64,000 bases of DNA from Microcoleus vaginatus WJT46-NPBG5 (GCA_019359355.1 JAHHHM010000006.1:213723-277722), one strand, 5' to 3'. Counted from the first letter of the stretch, positions 17,801 to 29,100 are shown. Numbers and translations: made by a program. The notes: generated by a model not told the origin, from the sequence alone.

Positions 17801-20702
17801 CGAGTGCCGGCAGATCATTGATAGAATTGACAGTCAGATTAACACTCGCGCCTGCAATTGCATAACCTGTGCCATCAAAGCCATTCCAATTAAGACTGGT
17901 ACTGCCCTTAAAATTGGCGTTAGGAGTGAAAGTTAACCCGCCTAATTGTGTTGTGGCAATTTCTTGATTCGCTGTGACAGCAGCGCCATTTAAGGTGAGG
18001 GTGCCATTGGCCGGCAATGTGGAAATTTGAATTTTTGCTAGACTATTGCCTTCAACATCTGAAAATGCGCCGGTAAAATCAGCAGAGGTGAAAGAAATGA
18101 TTGTGTCTTCATTCGCCGCTTTGACAATATTCGTAACAGTCGGTGCGTCATTAGCTGCGCTAATCGCTAAGTTAACTGTCGCACCGGCAGCCGCATAAGT
18201 GATGCCATCAAAGCCGTTCCAATTAAAGCTGGTACTGCCGTTAAAATTAGCAGCCGGCGTGAAGGTAAGATTGCTTAAGGAAGCCAAGTTAATTTCTTGA
18301 TTGGCTGTAACAGCAACGCCATTTAAGGTGAGGGTGCCGTTAGCCGGCAGGGAAGTGATTTGAACTTTCGTTAAACTATTGCTATCGGGATCAGTAAACG
18401 CCCCTAGGAAGTCAGCCGCAGCCAAGGTAATCGCTGTATCTTCTGTGCCTCCCTTATTAATGTTAACAACGGTGGGTGGATTGTCGTTATCTGTAATCGA
18501 AACATTAACTGAATTAATGCCTAACGTTGTGGGATAATTCGAGTCTGGGCTATTGGTAATTGCATGGCTAATCTTGCCTGCATGAGTGCCTTCACTGACA
18601 ATAGAATCATCTATAGCCCGCACCGTAATTGTTTGAGCGCTGAGATCACTACGGGTAAAGCTTAGGGTGCTAGAAAACGTGTTTCCATCCAAACTAATTT
18701 CGGTTTGCGTGTCAGCAGTTAACGTAATTTCAACGCTGCCGGTAGGAACGGTATTTAAGGCAATTTGATAACTGTCGGTAACGCCTCCTTCCGCAACAGA
18801 TGTGATGCCATCTGATTGCGTAATCGTAATGCCGGGGCTATCGTTATCAGTATTGGTGACGTTAATATCGGGGGCATCTAACCCGCTATAGTTAGCATCT
18901 GCGCTAACCGCACCGGCTGTAATAATTTGATAGGAAACTTCCCCATCAGCATTGAGATCATCTTGTCCGGTGAGGGTGACAGTTTGAGGGGTATTCCAGT
19001 TGGTGGCATTAAACGTTACACTCGCAAGGGAAACCACACCTTCGGCGGTGTTGCTACTACTTAAAGCAATGCTGACATCAGCGGTAGGTTGCGTATTGAG
19101 TGCGATAGTAAATGTTGCTCTTCCCCCGGCTTCATTGGTGTTGAGCGTGACACCGGCAGGCGTAATCGTAAAACCGGCAACATCATCATCAGTAATCGTT
19201 GTCGTGGCAGGAGTGGCGACGGGAACGGCTGCTTCAAAACCGGCAGGTGCAGTTGGGGAAGAAAGAGAAACTTGGAGGCTTTCGTTACCTTCCGTCACAA
19301 CATCACCGGCAACATCAACGGAGATGGTTGCAGTTGTTGCGCCGGCAGCAAAGTTAACGGTATTTCCGGTTAAAGTAATGCCTGTGCCGGCAACTTGTAG
19401 GTTACTGTAATCTATATTATTTGTAGCAGTGCCGGCTAAGTCAAAATTGACGCTGCTTGCTTGATCAATGCCCCCCGTACGAGTGATGGTGAAGGTAATG
19501 GGTGTCGTGTTGCCGGTGTTTCCTTCTGCAACTGTGGGAGTGCCGGCGGCGATGGCATATTCTATATCATTATCTTCAATTGTTAGCGTGGCAGTGTTAT
19601 TAGGCGAACCCGCTAAGTTGTAACTTGCCGCGTCAGTGAGGGTGAGTTGTACCGTCTCATTGGGATCGGCAACTGTATCATTGATAGGAACAATGTTAAT
19701 CGTGGCAACTGTTTCCCCGGCAGCAAAAGTGACAGTTCCCGGTAAAGCGTCGTAATCGGTGCCATTGGAGGCTGTACCAGCTACTGTGTAAGATACTGTG
19801 AGTCCGGCAGCCGGTGCAGGTTCGCTGAGAGTGAGGGTAAAGGTGCCGGTTGTCCCGGCTTCTGTTGCAGAGGTGCCGGTGGCAATTGTCACCACCGAGG
19901 CATTTTCGTAGTAGCGGATTGTGCCAGCCTGGTTTCCAATAAAAGCATCACTATCCCCATCCCCATCAATATCGGCAAAGGTTGGGCTGCTCTGATACGG
20001 CACATCCACACTGTTTAAGGGGTTATTGGTGCCGGTTTGCTCGCTAAATATCCCGCCATCGTTACGGTAGTAGCGGATTGTGCCAGCCTGGTTTCCAATA
20101 AAAGCATCACTATCCCCATCCCCATCGATATCGGCTAAGGCTATGGTGCTATTGCTGTATGGTTCTAGATTTACAACGACGTTTAAAGGGTTATTGGTGC
20201 CGGTTTGCTCGTTAAATGTCCCCCCATCGTTGCGGTAGTAGCGCACTGTGTCGTCATCTAGCCCAATAAAAGCATCTAAATCCCCATCAGTGTCAATATC
20301 GGCAAAGGCTGGGCGGCTACAACTCCCCACATCGACACCGTTGAAGGGGTTATTGGTGTCGGTTTGCTGGTTGAAGGTGCCCCCATCGTTGCGGTAGTAG
20401 TAGATTGTGCCATTAGATTCCCCAATAAAAGCGTCTAAATCCCCATCACCGTCAATATCGACTAAGGCTGGGTCGGTGTAAGCCACCAAAGAGACAACGT
20501 TTAAAGGGTTATTGGTGCCGATTTGGTTGCTAAATGTCCCGCCATCGTTGCGGTAGTAGCGGATTGTGCCGTACCATTCCCCAATAAAAGCATCTAAATC
20601 CCCATCAGAGTCAATATCAGCAAAGGTTGGGCGGCTGCCACTGCCCACATCCACGCCGTTAAAGGGATTATTACTGCCGGTTTGTTCTTGAAATGTTGCC
20701 AT
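14856..20702 (-). CDS. Giant FG-GAP/Calx-beta/cadherin-like RTX surface or secreted protein (1948 aa)
   Basis: Modular protein. Residues 1-275 contain five FG-GAP/VCBS-type repeats with Ca-binding ADIDxDGDxDAF loops. Next come several Calx-beta-like domains (about 270-760), then about six 95-residue cadherin-like domains of the tandem-95 type (each with a NWNGFDG core). A region with an EF-hand-like DANRNGVVDSTE loop and a helical stretch follows. The C-terminus holds many GGxGxDxLxG RTX nonapeptides and a LGLAAGLTFESLTI-type tail. There is no N-terminal signal; C-terminal RTX repeats are the hallmark of type I secretion, so export by an ABC/HlyD/TolC system is inferred. An adhesion or motility-sheath role is plausible but unproved. 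A strong ribosome site (TAGGAGAAA) precedes the ATG. Confidence 0.9.
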   Translation of the reverse strand: MATFQEQTGSNNPFNGVDVGSGSRPTFADIDSDGDLDAFIGEWYGTIRYYRNDGGTFSNQIGTNNPLNVVSLVAYTDPALVDIDGDGDLDAFIGESNGTIYYYRNDGGTFNQQTDTNNPFNGVDVGSCSRPAFADIDTDGDLDAFIGLDDDTVRYYRNDGGTFNEQTGTNNPLNVVVNLEPYSNSTIALADIDGDGDSDAFIGNQAGTIRYYRNDGGIFSEQTGTNNPLNSVDVPYQSSPTFADIDGDGDSDAFIGNQAGTIRYYENASVVTIATGTSATEAGTTGTFTLTLSEPAPAAGLTVSYTVAGTASNGTDYDALPGTVTFAAGETVATINIVPINDTVADPNETVQLTLTDAASYNLAGSPNNTATLTIEDNDIEYAIAAGTPTVAEGNTGNTTPITFTITRTGGIDQASSVNFDLAGTATNNIDYSNLQVAGTGITLTGNTVNFAAGATTATISVDVAGDVVTEGNESLQVSLSSPTAPAGFEAAVPVATPATTTITDDDVAGFTITPAGVTLNTNEAGGRATFTIALNTQPTADVSIALSSSNTAEGVVSLASVTFNATNWNTPQTVTLTGQDDLNADGEVSYQIITAGAVSADANYSGLDAPDINVTNTDNDSPGITITQSDGITSVAEGGVTDSYQIALNTVPTGSVEITLTADTQTEISLDGNTFSSTLSFTRSDLSAQTITVRAIDDSIVSEGTHAGKISHAITNSPDSNYPTTLGINSVNVSITDNDNPPTVVNINKGGTEDTAITLAAADFLGAFTDPDSNSLTKVQITSLPANGTLTLNGVAVTANQEINLASLSNLTFTPAANFNGSTSFNWNGFDGITYAAAGATVNLAISAANDAPTVTNIVKAANEDTIISFTSADFTGAFSDVEGNSLAKIQISTLPANGTLTLNGAAVTANQEIATTQLGGLTFTPNANFKGSTSLNWNGFDGTGYAIAGASVNLTVNSINDLPALGNISKSANEDTAVSFTAADFTTAFSDADGDSLTKIQITTLPANGNLTLNGAAVALNQEIAATQLDGLTFTPNANFNGSTSFNWNGFDGTSYSANDSQINLTVNPKNDLPIVSTVSKTGSADTAIAFTSADFQSAFGDLDNDPLSKIKITSLPGNGSLTLNGVGVKANQEINIAALGNLAFTPDADFSGLITFGWNGFDGIAYAVAGATVSLAVDVINTAPTLGNISKAGNQNADITFTTADFTSQFTDADGNALTKVKITSLPNNGTLRLSGVSVTANQEIDTAVLGNLTFTPNAGFSGVITFGWNGFDGIAYAAAGAAVSLTVNTRGWVIDNYISGATVFLDANRNGVVDSTEASVITDSKGEFNLDIPFDIFDKNSNGEIDPEEGRLGAFGGTDTATGLPLETPLTAPASATVITLLTTVIQDLIEQGIEPDEANAQVLTALSLPSDIDLTDFDPILATNNNQAGGVEVLAAMTQVQNVITQTNALIDGASTAENSAIMKAVVAAFTTQIKAGTTLDLSSAEQLATLLQQAVTNIKQIDANLNPIIDTQFIAAVAGVMAQSNQAIDKAVTSSTGESVDEEIARVQKVTLDEVVKDLREAGAGTKQISEVIAEDTGVALDAQIQGIVIDDDDTIPGVITPEIPVITGTVDLVNPSLDQMFGTDGDDTLTGTSGDDAISARQGNDSIVGNDGNDLLFGNQGDDFIDGSAGNDTLYGGKDNDTLLGNGGEDQLFGNLGNDSLNAGDGDDYLNGNQGNDILDGGAGNDSIHGGKDSDILSGNTGNDIVCGDMGSDNLAGNEGNDLLFGNADSDNLDGGAGADSLHGGKDNDSVSGGDDDDALCGDLGDDSLNGDAGNDALYGNAGGDLLEGGDGNDTLHGGKDDDTLTGGSGDDILSGDLGNDSLIGGAGSDGFVLKFGAGSDTITDFTDGEDLLGLAAGLTFESLTITSSSNATLISVGDELLASLTGVQADLITVNDFAQV
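15050..15835 (-). repeat. RTX nonapeptide repeat array
   Basis: The DNA repeats in 27-bp (9-codon) steps encoding GGxGxDxLx. Larger period blocks are visible too (LYGGKDNDTL...LFGN-like units), which suggests block duplication within the array. Confidence 0.85.
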
Positions 20703-20794
20703 TTTTAATTTCTCCTAATTGAGTTATTAGTCATCTGTCTAGTCCAATTGCGGACTTTATTTCCTAAACACCGGCTCTTTTTCTCTGCCTGTCT

Positions 20795-22855
20795 TTAAAC
20801 TTGCTTCAATGAGTGCCGCGATTCACTGCGAAACGTTAAATACGGTTCAATTCGACGGCTACAAAATTTCCGCATTGCTTCATTCTCCCAAGCAATCGAA
20901 AATGTACAGTAAGGCACTGCACTATTAATTTGCCGTTTAATCGCTTCTGTCAAAGCCGGAAGTGCTCTCCCAAGTTTTTGGAATCTTTCTGAGACGAATA
21001 AGGAAGAATAGCGAATGGTATCCGGGGCAACCCGGTGAGTTATCATCCAGCCAATCACCTCGCCTTGATAGCGCAATCCCAAACTATTGAGAAATTCAAT
21101 TCTGCCGGCATCCCCAAAAGGACTTAACGCTTCTGGATAATCTTTTCGCTCAAGTATTTGTTTTGCTTCTGCTTGTGTTAATTCCTGCCAAGGGAAAATT
21201 TCAAACCCTGCCGGCAACTTGGTTTTATACAGCCAAGGTGCTTGAGCAATTTTTTCGGTTGTGGTTTTACACAGCAAAAACTTGGATTCTGGCGCTTGCC
21301 ATTTCAGTCTTCTCAGAATCGGTTCTAAGGCGAGCTGAGTAATTTGTGTTTGCTGATAAGAAATTTCTAGATGCCGGCAACCATTCTCTGCCAATCCTTT
21401 TTCTAAAAAGTAAAGCAATTGGGTGCCAACTTTTTGCTGCCGAAATTCTGGCACAACTAGAAAAGAAATGATTTCCGCAGCCTTGACTTCTGGCAAGATT
21501 TCTGCAATCGCAAATCCCACAAGTTGTCCATCAACTGAGGCGGAGACTCCCAACAAATCACCCCGCAGTTGCCGGGTTTGCCAGCGTTTTTTAATACTGG
21601 GAAACGTTAGGGCATCGTATTCGCAGGAAGAGGCAACATCCAGGTTATGCACCATTTGGTATTTAACCTGTGATGATGTTGGGGATGGGGAATTGGGCAT
21701 GGGGGATGGGGCGTTAATTTGTTCTCCTTTTGCTGATGCGACGGCAGGTTTCGTGATAACAATACCTTGAGCATTCGGGAACGTCACAAGACGCTCAATT
21801 TCATCGCCTTCTAATCCGATAATGGCGGCTTGACGAACTCCCGGCAAGACGGCAACATCGTACAATTCGCACACTTCCCCATCAAGTTGCAGCCAGTGGA
21901 CAATGCTGCCGGCATTTAAGTCAATCACCATTAAGCCGCAATAGGCAACGGTTCCTCTAGCAGCTAGGTTTTGTTCAAGTTGCAAGCCGGCTAAGCGTCC
22001 ATCACGGGGTTTAGACATTCCCACAATGGCAAAGTTTCCGTGAAATGCTAATCCCCGCACAAAACCGGGACAAAAGGCGATGGGTTCAAATTTGCCGGTT
22101 TGCAGATCCGCAGATCCAAATTCGCCGGTGCCGGAGTTGAGCAACCACAGCTTACCGTTGTAAACTCTCGGTGAGTGGGGCATGGAAAGGCCGGCAATCA
22201 ACACCTCATCTGTTTGCACATCCATGACGAGTCCGCCTTTATCCCGCTTTTGCCGCCAGTTTGACGCCACATCCGAATCACTGACAGCGGTAACATAGCG
22301 GGGTTGTCCCTCTACAACCGCCACTCCGTTGAGATGGCAGCGATCTTCGGGGACGAGTTTGGAGATAAATGGGGGTTTCCAGATTGGGTTGAAGTTGTGC
22401 TGCGGGTGAATAGTGGCGAGGCAGCTAAACAATGTATTAACAAAAACAATTTCTTCTGACGGCAGAACGATGACATCGTGGGTGTTTACATCGCCGGTGA
22501 TGTTGCCGGTTCGCGGCAGATAAATTTTGTCATAGCCTTCGTAAGATTTGAAGCTTTCATGGCCGGCAGTATTAATACTTACTCCGTCAATTTGCCACAA
22601 ATGCAAGCGTGTACTCATGTACAGGCTTGCATCTGTAGCAAACAGTCCCATTGGGCGATCAAAACTGCGATTAAAAGCCGAAAGTTGTCCGTCTGGTTTT
22701 AATCCAATTAAAAATAGCCGGTTGGATTGATAAGTCGTGAAGGCGAGGCTAACTTGCTGGGAGTGCAACCAGTCTTGAAAATGACGCGAGCAAGTAATTT
22801 TCAAGGCGGGAGAAGGTTCTGATGCTGAGTTCGGTAGCTCTACCACTGAAAACAA
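20795..22855 (-). CDS. TIGR03032-like beta-propeller domain fused to two GNAT-like domains
   Basis: A 686-aa protein. Residues about 1-375 match the TIGR03032 (DUF4915) family: FNRSFDRPMGL, DVNTHDVIVL, HLNGVAV, MPHSPRVYNGKLWLLNSGTGE and FCPGFVRGLAF, probably a beta-propeller. Residues about 405-530 look like a GNAT acetyltransferase (FLVVPEFRQQKVGTQLLYFLE as the acetyl-CoA loop). Residues 540-686 resemble a second, more degenerate GNAT (SSLFVSERFQKLGRALPAL). A Pro/Ser linker joins the parts and is encoded by a copy of an intergenic repeat. The gene lies between two giant RTX genes on the same strand, ending 92 bp before the first one's start, so it may be co-expressed. The substrate is unknown; protein or sugar modification of the RTX partners is speculation. 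Confidence 0.75.
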   Translation of the reverse strand: MFSVVELPNSASEPSPALKITCSRHFQDWLHSQQVSLAFTTYQSNRLFLIGLKPDGQLSAFNRSFDRPMGLFATDASLYMSTRLHLWQIDGVSINTAGHESFKSYEGYDKIYLPRTGNITGDVNTHDVIVLPSEEIVFVNTLFSCLATIHPQHNFNPIWKPPFISKLVPEDRCHLNGVAVVEGQPRYVTAVSDSDVASNWRQKRDKGGLVMDVQTDEVLIAGLSMPHSPRVYNGKLWLLNSGTGEFGSADLQTGKFEPIAFCPGFVRGLAFHGNFAIVGMSKPRDGRLAGLQLEQNLAARGTVAYCGLMVIDLNAGSIVHWLQLDGEVCELYDVAVLPGVRQAAIIGLEGDEIERLVTFPNAQGIVITKPAVASAKGEQINAPSPMPNSPSPTSSQVKYQMVHNLDVASSCEYDALTFPSIKKRWQTRQLRGDLLGVSASVDGQLVGFAIAEILPEVKAAEIISFLVVPEFRQQKVGTQLLYFLEKGLAENGCRHLEISYQQTQITQLALEPILRRLKWQAPESKFLLCKTTTEKIAQAPWLYKTKLPAGFEIFPWQELTQAEAKQILERKDYPEALSPFGDAGRIEFLNSLGLRYQGEVIGWMITHRVAPDTIRYSSLFVSERFQKLGRALPALTEAIKRQINSAVPYCTFSIAWENEAMRKFCSRRIEPYLTFRSESRHSLKQV
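21690..21715. repeat. Intergenic-type G-rich repeat inside a coding region
   Basis: GGGCATGGGGGATGGGGC at 21695-21712 is identical to 13218-13235 in an intergenic repeat block. Here it encodes the Pro/Ser linker between the TIGR03032-like and GNAT-like domains. Confidence 0.8.
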
Positions 22856-23073
22856 TCTCCCTAAAGCGTTACAGCATTTTCGACAGCCAACAGTCTCTAC
22901 GCTAACCGAAATAAATATTTCTGTGTAGAGTTGACTATTTTATTTAAATATGATTTAAAAATATTTTTTGCTTTGAGTTCTTGTTTAAGCCGGTGTTCAT
23001 TACTGTAGGGTGCCTGAGTTACGCACCCTACTCGACTTAAAGCCGCAAAATTCTTGGAGAAAACTGTCCTATT

Positions 23074-23105
23074 CCCTCTGCCTTGTTTAGATATGAGGCA
23101 GAGGG
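23074..23105 (-). terminator. Hairpin after second giant RTX gene
   Basis: CCCTCTGCCT (23074-23083) and AGGCAGAGGG (23096-23105) form a perfect 10-bp stem with a 12-nt loop, starting 9 nt past the stop of the 2435-aa gene. The minus strand then reads AATAGGAC without a T run, so termination is likely but not classic. Confidence 0.55.
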
Positions 23106-23114
23106 TGTGTACGA

Positions 23115-26100
23115 CTACACTGGGACAAAATCATTAACATCGATAAAGCCGGCAACCGCTCCATTTAAAGAGGCTAACAATTCATCACCGGCATGAATCA
23201 AAGTCGCATTATTACCGGCACTAATTGTGAGGTTCTCAAACTTTAAACCAGCAGTTAAGCCCAGAAAATCTTCCCCATCCGTGAAATCGGCAATCGTATC
23301 ACTGCCGGCACCTCCTTTGAGGACAAAGCGATCACTGCCGGCACCGCCTGTCAGGATATCATTACCCAAATCTCCAATCAGTACATCATCCCCATTGCCG
23401 CCGGTAAGGAAATCATTTTCTTGACCGCCGTACAGGCTATCATTGCCATCGCCACCATCAAGGGTATCACTGCCAATATTACCGAATAATGAATCATCAC
23501 CCAACTCACCATTGAGCAAATCATTGCCAACATTACCAATCAAGGTGTCACTATCCTTACCGCCGTAAAGACTATCATCGCCTTCACAACCATCCATAAT
23601 GTCATCGCCGGCATTACCAAAGACACTATCATTCCCCTCACCACCGCAAAGAGTGTCATTGCCAATATCACCGAGGAGAATATCATCCCCTAAGCTTCCT
23701 TTCAGGATGTCATTATCCTTGCCGCCAAAAATCGTATCATTGCCGTCGCCGCCATCAATAAAATCAGCGCCAACATTTCCGAATAACAGATCATTGCCGG
23801 CACCGCCAAGAATAATATCGTTTCCGATATCACCTAAGACAACATCATCGCCGGCATTTCCCAACAAAGCATCCTGCTCTTTGCCACCAAAAATCGTATC
23901 ATTCCCAGATTCCCCATCAATGAAATCATCGCCTTTGTTGCCAAACAATAAATCATTGCCGGCACCGCCAAGAATCGTATCGTTCCCGATATCGCCTAAA
24001 ACAATATCATCACCATCGCCGCCTAATATGCCATCCGCATCTTGACCCCCAAAAACGAGATCATTGCCAACACCGGCATCAATGTAATCAGCACCAATAT
24101 TGCCAAACAGTAAGTCATCGCCATCACCGCCATAAACATTATCATTGCTCTCCATTGCCATAATAATGTCATGACCGCCTTCACCATAAAATGCCTCACC
24201 GGCAGCACTTCCCAGAAAAGCATCTTCGCTATTGCCACCTGTAAAATTGCTTTCAACAATATTAGGAATAATGGTGCCAACAACTAAACTCGGCGTGGGG
24301 AAAATATCGCAGAGGCAACTGGTATCCGGTGGTGTAGGAGTTGGTGTGGATGCCGGGATTCGGATGGGGGTTGGTGCAGGAGTAGGTGCCGGTGTTGGGT
24401 TGGGTGTGGGTGCCGGTGTTGGGTTAGGTGCCGGCGTAGGTACACTCACCGCCAAATTAAAGCTATCACCGGCACTTGCACCGGCAATATCCTTCGCTGT
24501 CACCAAAACATCAAGCGTTGCCGCCGTCCCTTCTGGAGGTGTCCCTGAAATTGTGCGTGTTTGCGGATCGAAACTCAACCATGCCGGTAAGGGACTACCA
24601 TCCGCCAGCGTCAACGTATAAGTCAGCGCATCCCCATCGGCATCAACAAACGTATTTTCTGCGAATGTATAACTAAAGACTGTTCCCGCCGTTGCTGTCC
24701 GATCTGAAATGGGTGTTGCTACGACCGGCGCAGTATTTGCGGTAGCATTAACCGTTAGAGTCAAGACATCACTGGTAGTTGCTACGCCATCTGATGCCGT
24801 CACTTTTACATTAACTGCACCTAAATCATCTGGGTTTGGTGTTCCTGAAAATGTGCGGGTTGTGGGGTTAAAGCTTAACCAACTTGGTAAAGCACCGCCA
24901 TTTTCTAAACTGGCACTATAAGTTAGGGTATCGCCATCAACATCCGTGAACGTATTCTCTGCAACCGTGAAATTAAAGGCGGTATTTTGCACCGCAAGTT
25001 GATCACTAATGGCTGCGGATAACGTTGGCGGATCATTAACGGCATTAACCGTTAAACTTACCGTGCTACCTGTTGCCGCATAAGCCGTGCCATCTGAACC
25101 ATTCCAGTTAAACGTAACCGCTCCATTGAAATTGGCATTCGGTGTAAAGCTGAGGTTATTGAGTTCAGCAACCGCAATTTCTTGATTAACGGTTACCGCA
25201 GCGCCGGCTAAACTTAGTGTGCCATTTTCAGGTAGTGAAGTTAGCTGAATCTTCGCTAAATTCTCACTATCTAAATCTCCAAAGGCGTTAGTAAAATCAG
25301 TGACAGCAAATACAATGTTCGTATCTTCATCGCCTTGTTTAACCACCGTACTGACAACCGGCAGGTTATTGACATTATTCACCGTGATGTTAACACTTGC
25401 CCCCGCTGTCGCATAGGCGATGCCATCAAAAGCCGTCCAACTAAAGCTGGTTGCCCCGTCAAAATTAGCATTCGGAGAAAAGACAAGATTTCCTAAAGCT
25501 GCCGCTTCAATTTCTTGATTCGCTGTGACAGAGATGCCGCTCAGTTTTAGCGTTCCATTACTAGGAAGCGAGGTAATTTTAACGAGCGCTAGCGGGTTGT
25601 TATCCGCATCGATAAACTGGCTGGTAAAGTCAGCAGTAGTAAAAGCAATGTCAGCATTTTCATTCCCGACTTTAGCAATATTCACTAAAGTTGGCGCAGT
25701 GTTAATGACATCAACTGCCAAACTAACGTTCGCGCCGGCAGTCGCATAAGCTGTGCCATCAAAGCCATTCCAACCAAAGGTGATAACCCCAGAGAAACCA
25801 GCATTCGGTGTAAAGGCAAGGCTTGCTAAAGCAGCCGTCTCAATTTCTTGATTGGCTGTGACAGCTACTCCGTTTAATGTCAAACTTCCATTACCGGGAA
25901 GTGAGGTGATTTGAATCTTACTAAGCGAATCATTATCTAAATCCCCAAAGGCAGTTTGGAAGTCAGCAGAAGCAAAAGCAATTGCAATGCCGGCACTTCC
26001 GATTTTGCTGACTGTACTGACAACCGGCAAGTCATTTATGGGATTGACAGTTAAGTTGATTTGTGCAGTGTTTGCCGAGTAACTTGTGCCATCAAAACCA

Positions 26101-29100
26101 TTCCAACCCAAGCTAAGGGTGCCGTTAAAATTGGGATTGGGAGTGAAGGTTAAACTGCCTAAATCTGCAACAGCGATTTCTTGATTGGTTGCAACAGAAA
26201 CTCCGTTTAAGGTGAGGTTTCCCTGTGCCGGCAACGCGGTAATTTTGATTTTCGTGAGGCTGTCGCCATCGGCATCTGTAAAGGCGTTGGTGAAATTAGC
26301 GGCTGTGAAGGAAATGGCGGTGTCTTCATCGCCTGAGAGGCTGAGATTACTGAGAACCGGCAGATCATTGATGGCATTGAGTGTCAGGTTAACAGTCGCG
26401 CCGGCAACTGCGTAAACTGTGCCATCAAAGCCATTCCAATTAAAGCTGGTGCTGCCGGTGAAATTCGCAGTTGGGGTAAAGGTAAGATTGCCTAAAGCCG
26501 CAAAATCAATTTCTTGATTCGCTGCAACAGCAACGCCATTTAAGCTGAGAGTGCCGTTAGCCGGCAAGGTGGTAATTTGGATTTTGGTGAGACTGTTGGC
26601 GTCAACATCACTAAATGTGCCGGTGAAGTCAGCCGAGGTGAAGGAAATGGTTGTGTCTTCTTCTGCGACTTTGGCAATATTGGTGACGATGGGTGCGTCA
26701 TTAACGGGGGTGATATTGAGGTTGACGGTGGCGTTGGTAGTGGCATAAGCGATGCCGTCAAATCCATTCCAGTCAAAGCTGACATTGCCGTTAAAGTTGG
26801 CGTTGGGAGTGAAGGTGAGATTGCCGAGATTGGCGCTATCTATTTCTTGTGCGGCGGTGACAGCGACTCCATTTAATGTCAGGCTGCCGCTGCTGGGTAA
26901 GGAGGCAATTTGGATTCGGGTTAAGCTGTCAAGATTTACATCCGTAAATGCGCCGGTAAAATCAGCAGCCATGAAGGTAATGACACTGTCTTCAGTGCCG
27001 GGTTTGCTGATATCAATGAGGGTGGGAGGTTGGTTGGCGTCGGTGATATTAACGGTGACGGGATTAATGACGAGTGTGGTGAGATATTCACTAGCGGCAC
27101 TGTTACTGATAGTGTGGGTGATGGTGCCGGCATGATTGTTTTCTACGACACTATCATTAATCGCTCGTACGGTGATTGTTTGAGCGGTTTTGTCAGTACG
27201 GGTGAAGGTAATACTGTTAGAAAATGTGGTGCCATCTAGGCTGATTTCGGTTTGGGTGTCGGCGGTGGCAGTAATTTGTACGCTGCCGGTGGGGATTGTA
27301 TTTAAGGCAATCGTGTAGGTGTCTGTTGCGCCAGTTTCGGCAACTGAGGTGATGCCGGCAGATTGGGTAATTGTGACGCCGGCACTGTCGTTGTCGGTGT
27401 TGCTGGCATCAATAGCGGGAAAAGTTAATGCACTGTATTTGGTATCAGTGCTGGAAACGGTGCCATTAATTTGATAGGCAATTTCCCCATCGACAACATT
27501 ATCATCAATGCCGGTGAGGGTAACGGTTTGGGCAGTGTTCCAGTTAGTAGAATTGAATGTGACGGATGGAGTGACTGTGCCTTCTGCTGTGTTGCTACTG
27601 GTGAAGGCAATGGAGACATCAGCAGTGGGTTGCGTATCCAGTTGAATGGTAAAAGTTGCCGTTCCTCCTGCTTCATTGGTATTGAGGGTGACATCGGCAG
27701 GAGAGATGGTAAAACCGGCTGTGTCATCATCTGTGATGGTAAGGGTGGCAGAAGTAAAGTTGGAATTGGTTGCTGCTTGAAAACCGACAGGGGTGGTGCT
27801 GGGGGTTAGAGAAATTTGGATCTCTTCGTCATCTTCATCCACAACATCACCGGCAACATTAAGGGTGATGGTTGCTTCTGTTGCGCCGGCAGCAAAATTA
27901 ACGGTATTTCCGGTTAAGGTAATGCCGGTGCCGGTGGCTTGTATGTTGTAGTCGCTGCCGTTAGTAGCGGTTCCTCCAAAGCTCAGATCTACGCTGCTGG
28001 CGACATCGGTGCGTCCATCCCGAAAGATCTTATAGGGCACGTTGGTTGTGCCGGTATTACTTTCTGTAACGATAGGGGACACTTCACCGTCACTATTGAC
28101 GATGGCATACTCGATATCGTTATCTGCAATGGTTAGTGTGGCAGTGTTATTAGGCGAAACCGCTAGGTTATAACTCGCGGTGTCGGTGAGGGTGACAGTA
28201 ACGGTTTCGTCTGGATCGATAAATGCATCGTCGGTGGCAACAATATTAATCGTGGCAGTGGTTGCCCCAGGCGCAAAGGTGACGGTGCCGGTTAATGCTG
28301 TGTAGTCAGTGCCGGTGGTGGCGCTTCCCCCTACGATGTAAGCAACTGTAAAATTATCCGTTGCAGGTTCGCTGAGGGTGAGGGTAAAGCTGCCGGTTGC
28401 CCCACCTTCTGCTGGAGAGGTGCCGGCGGCGATACTCACTATCGGGGTACTGCCTTGGTAGTAGTGGATTGTGCCATCGTTAGCCCCAATAAAGGCGTCT
28501 AAATCGCCATCGCTGTCAATATCGGCAAAGGTGGGGGACGCAGAATTCCCCACATCCGTGAAGTTGAAGGGGTTGATTTGGGGGGCGGCAAAGGCTGGGG
28601 CGCTGGCGGTGCCCCCATCGTTGCGGTAGTAGGACGTGTTGCCGTCACGTGCCCCAACAAAGGCGTCTAAATCGCCATCGCTGTCAATATCGGCAAAGGT
28701 GGGGGACGCATAATCCCCCACATCCGTGAGGTTGAAGGGGTTGATTTGGGGGGCGGCAAAGGCTGGGTTGAGGGCAGTGCCTGTATTCTGGTAGTAGGAC
28801 GTCCTGCCGTCTTTTGCCCCAACAAAGGCGTCTAAATCGCCGTCGCTGTCAATATCGGCTAAGGTGGGGAACGCATTATACCCTGCATTCGTGAGGTTGA
28901 AGGGGTTGATTTGGGGGGCGGCAAAGGCTGGGTTGAGGGCAGTGCCTGTATTCTGGTAGTAGGACGTGTTGCCGTCACGTGCCCCAACAAAGGCGTCTAA
29001 ATCGCCGTCGCTGTCAATATCGGCAAAGGTGGGGGACGCATTAGACCACACCTTTGTAAGGTTGAAGGGGTTGATTTCGGGGGGGGCGGCAAAGGCTGGA

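Noticed and set aside
14856..20702. Many long plus-strand frames (for example 15149-15553, 19000-19410) opposite the first giant gene
   Set aside because: They are shadows of highly repetitive minus-strand coding sequence with skewed His/Pro/Ser or Val/Ala content, and none resembles a protein family.
23290..24200. Regularly spaced repeats that superficially resemble a CRISPR-like array
   Set aside because: The period is 27 bp and in frame with GGxGxDxLx codons; there are no unique spacers or cas genes.
23227..28136. Plus-strand frames opposite the second giant gene
   Set aside because: Same reason: the repeated RTX and cadherin-like codons keep the antisense strand open, without start signals or homology.
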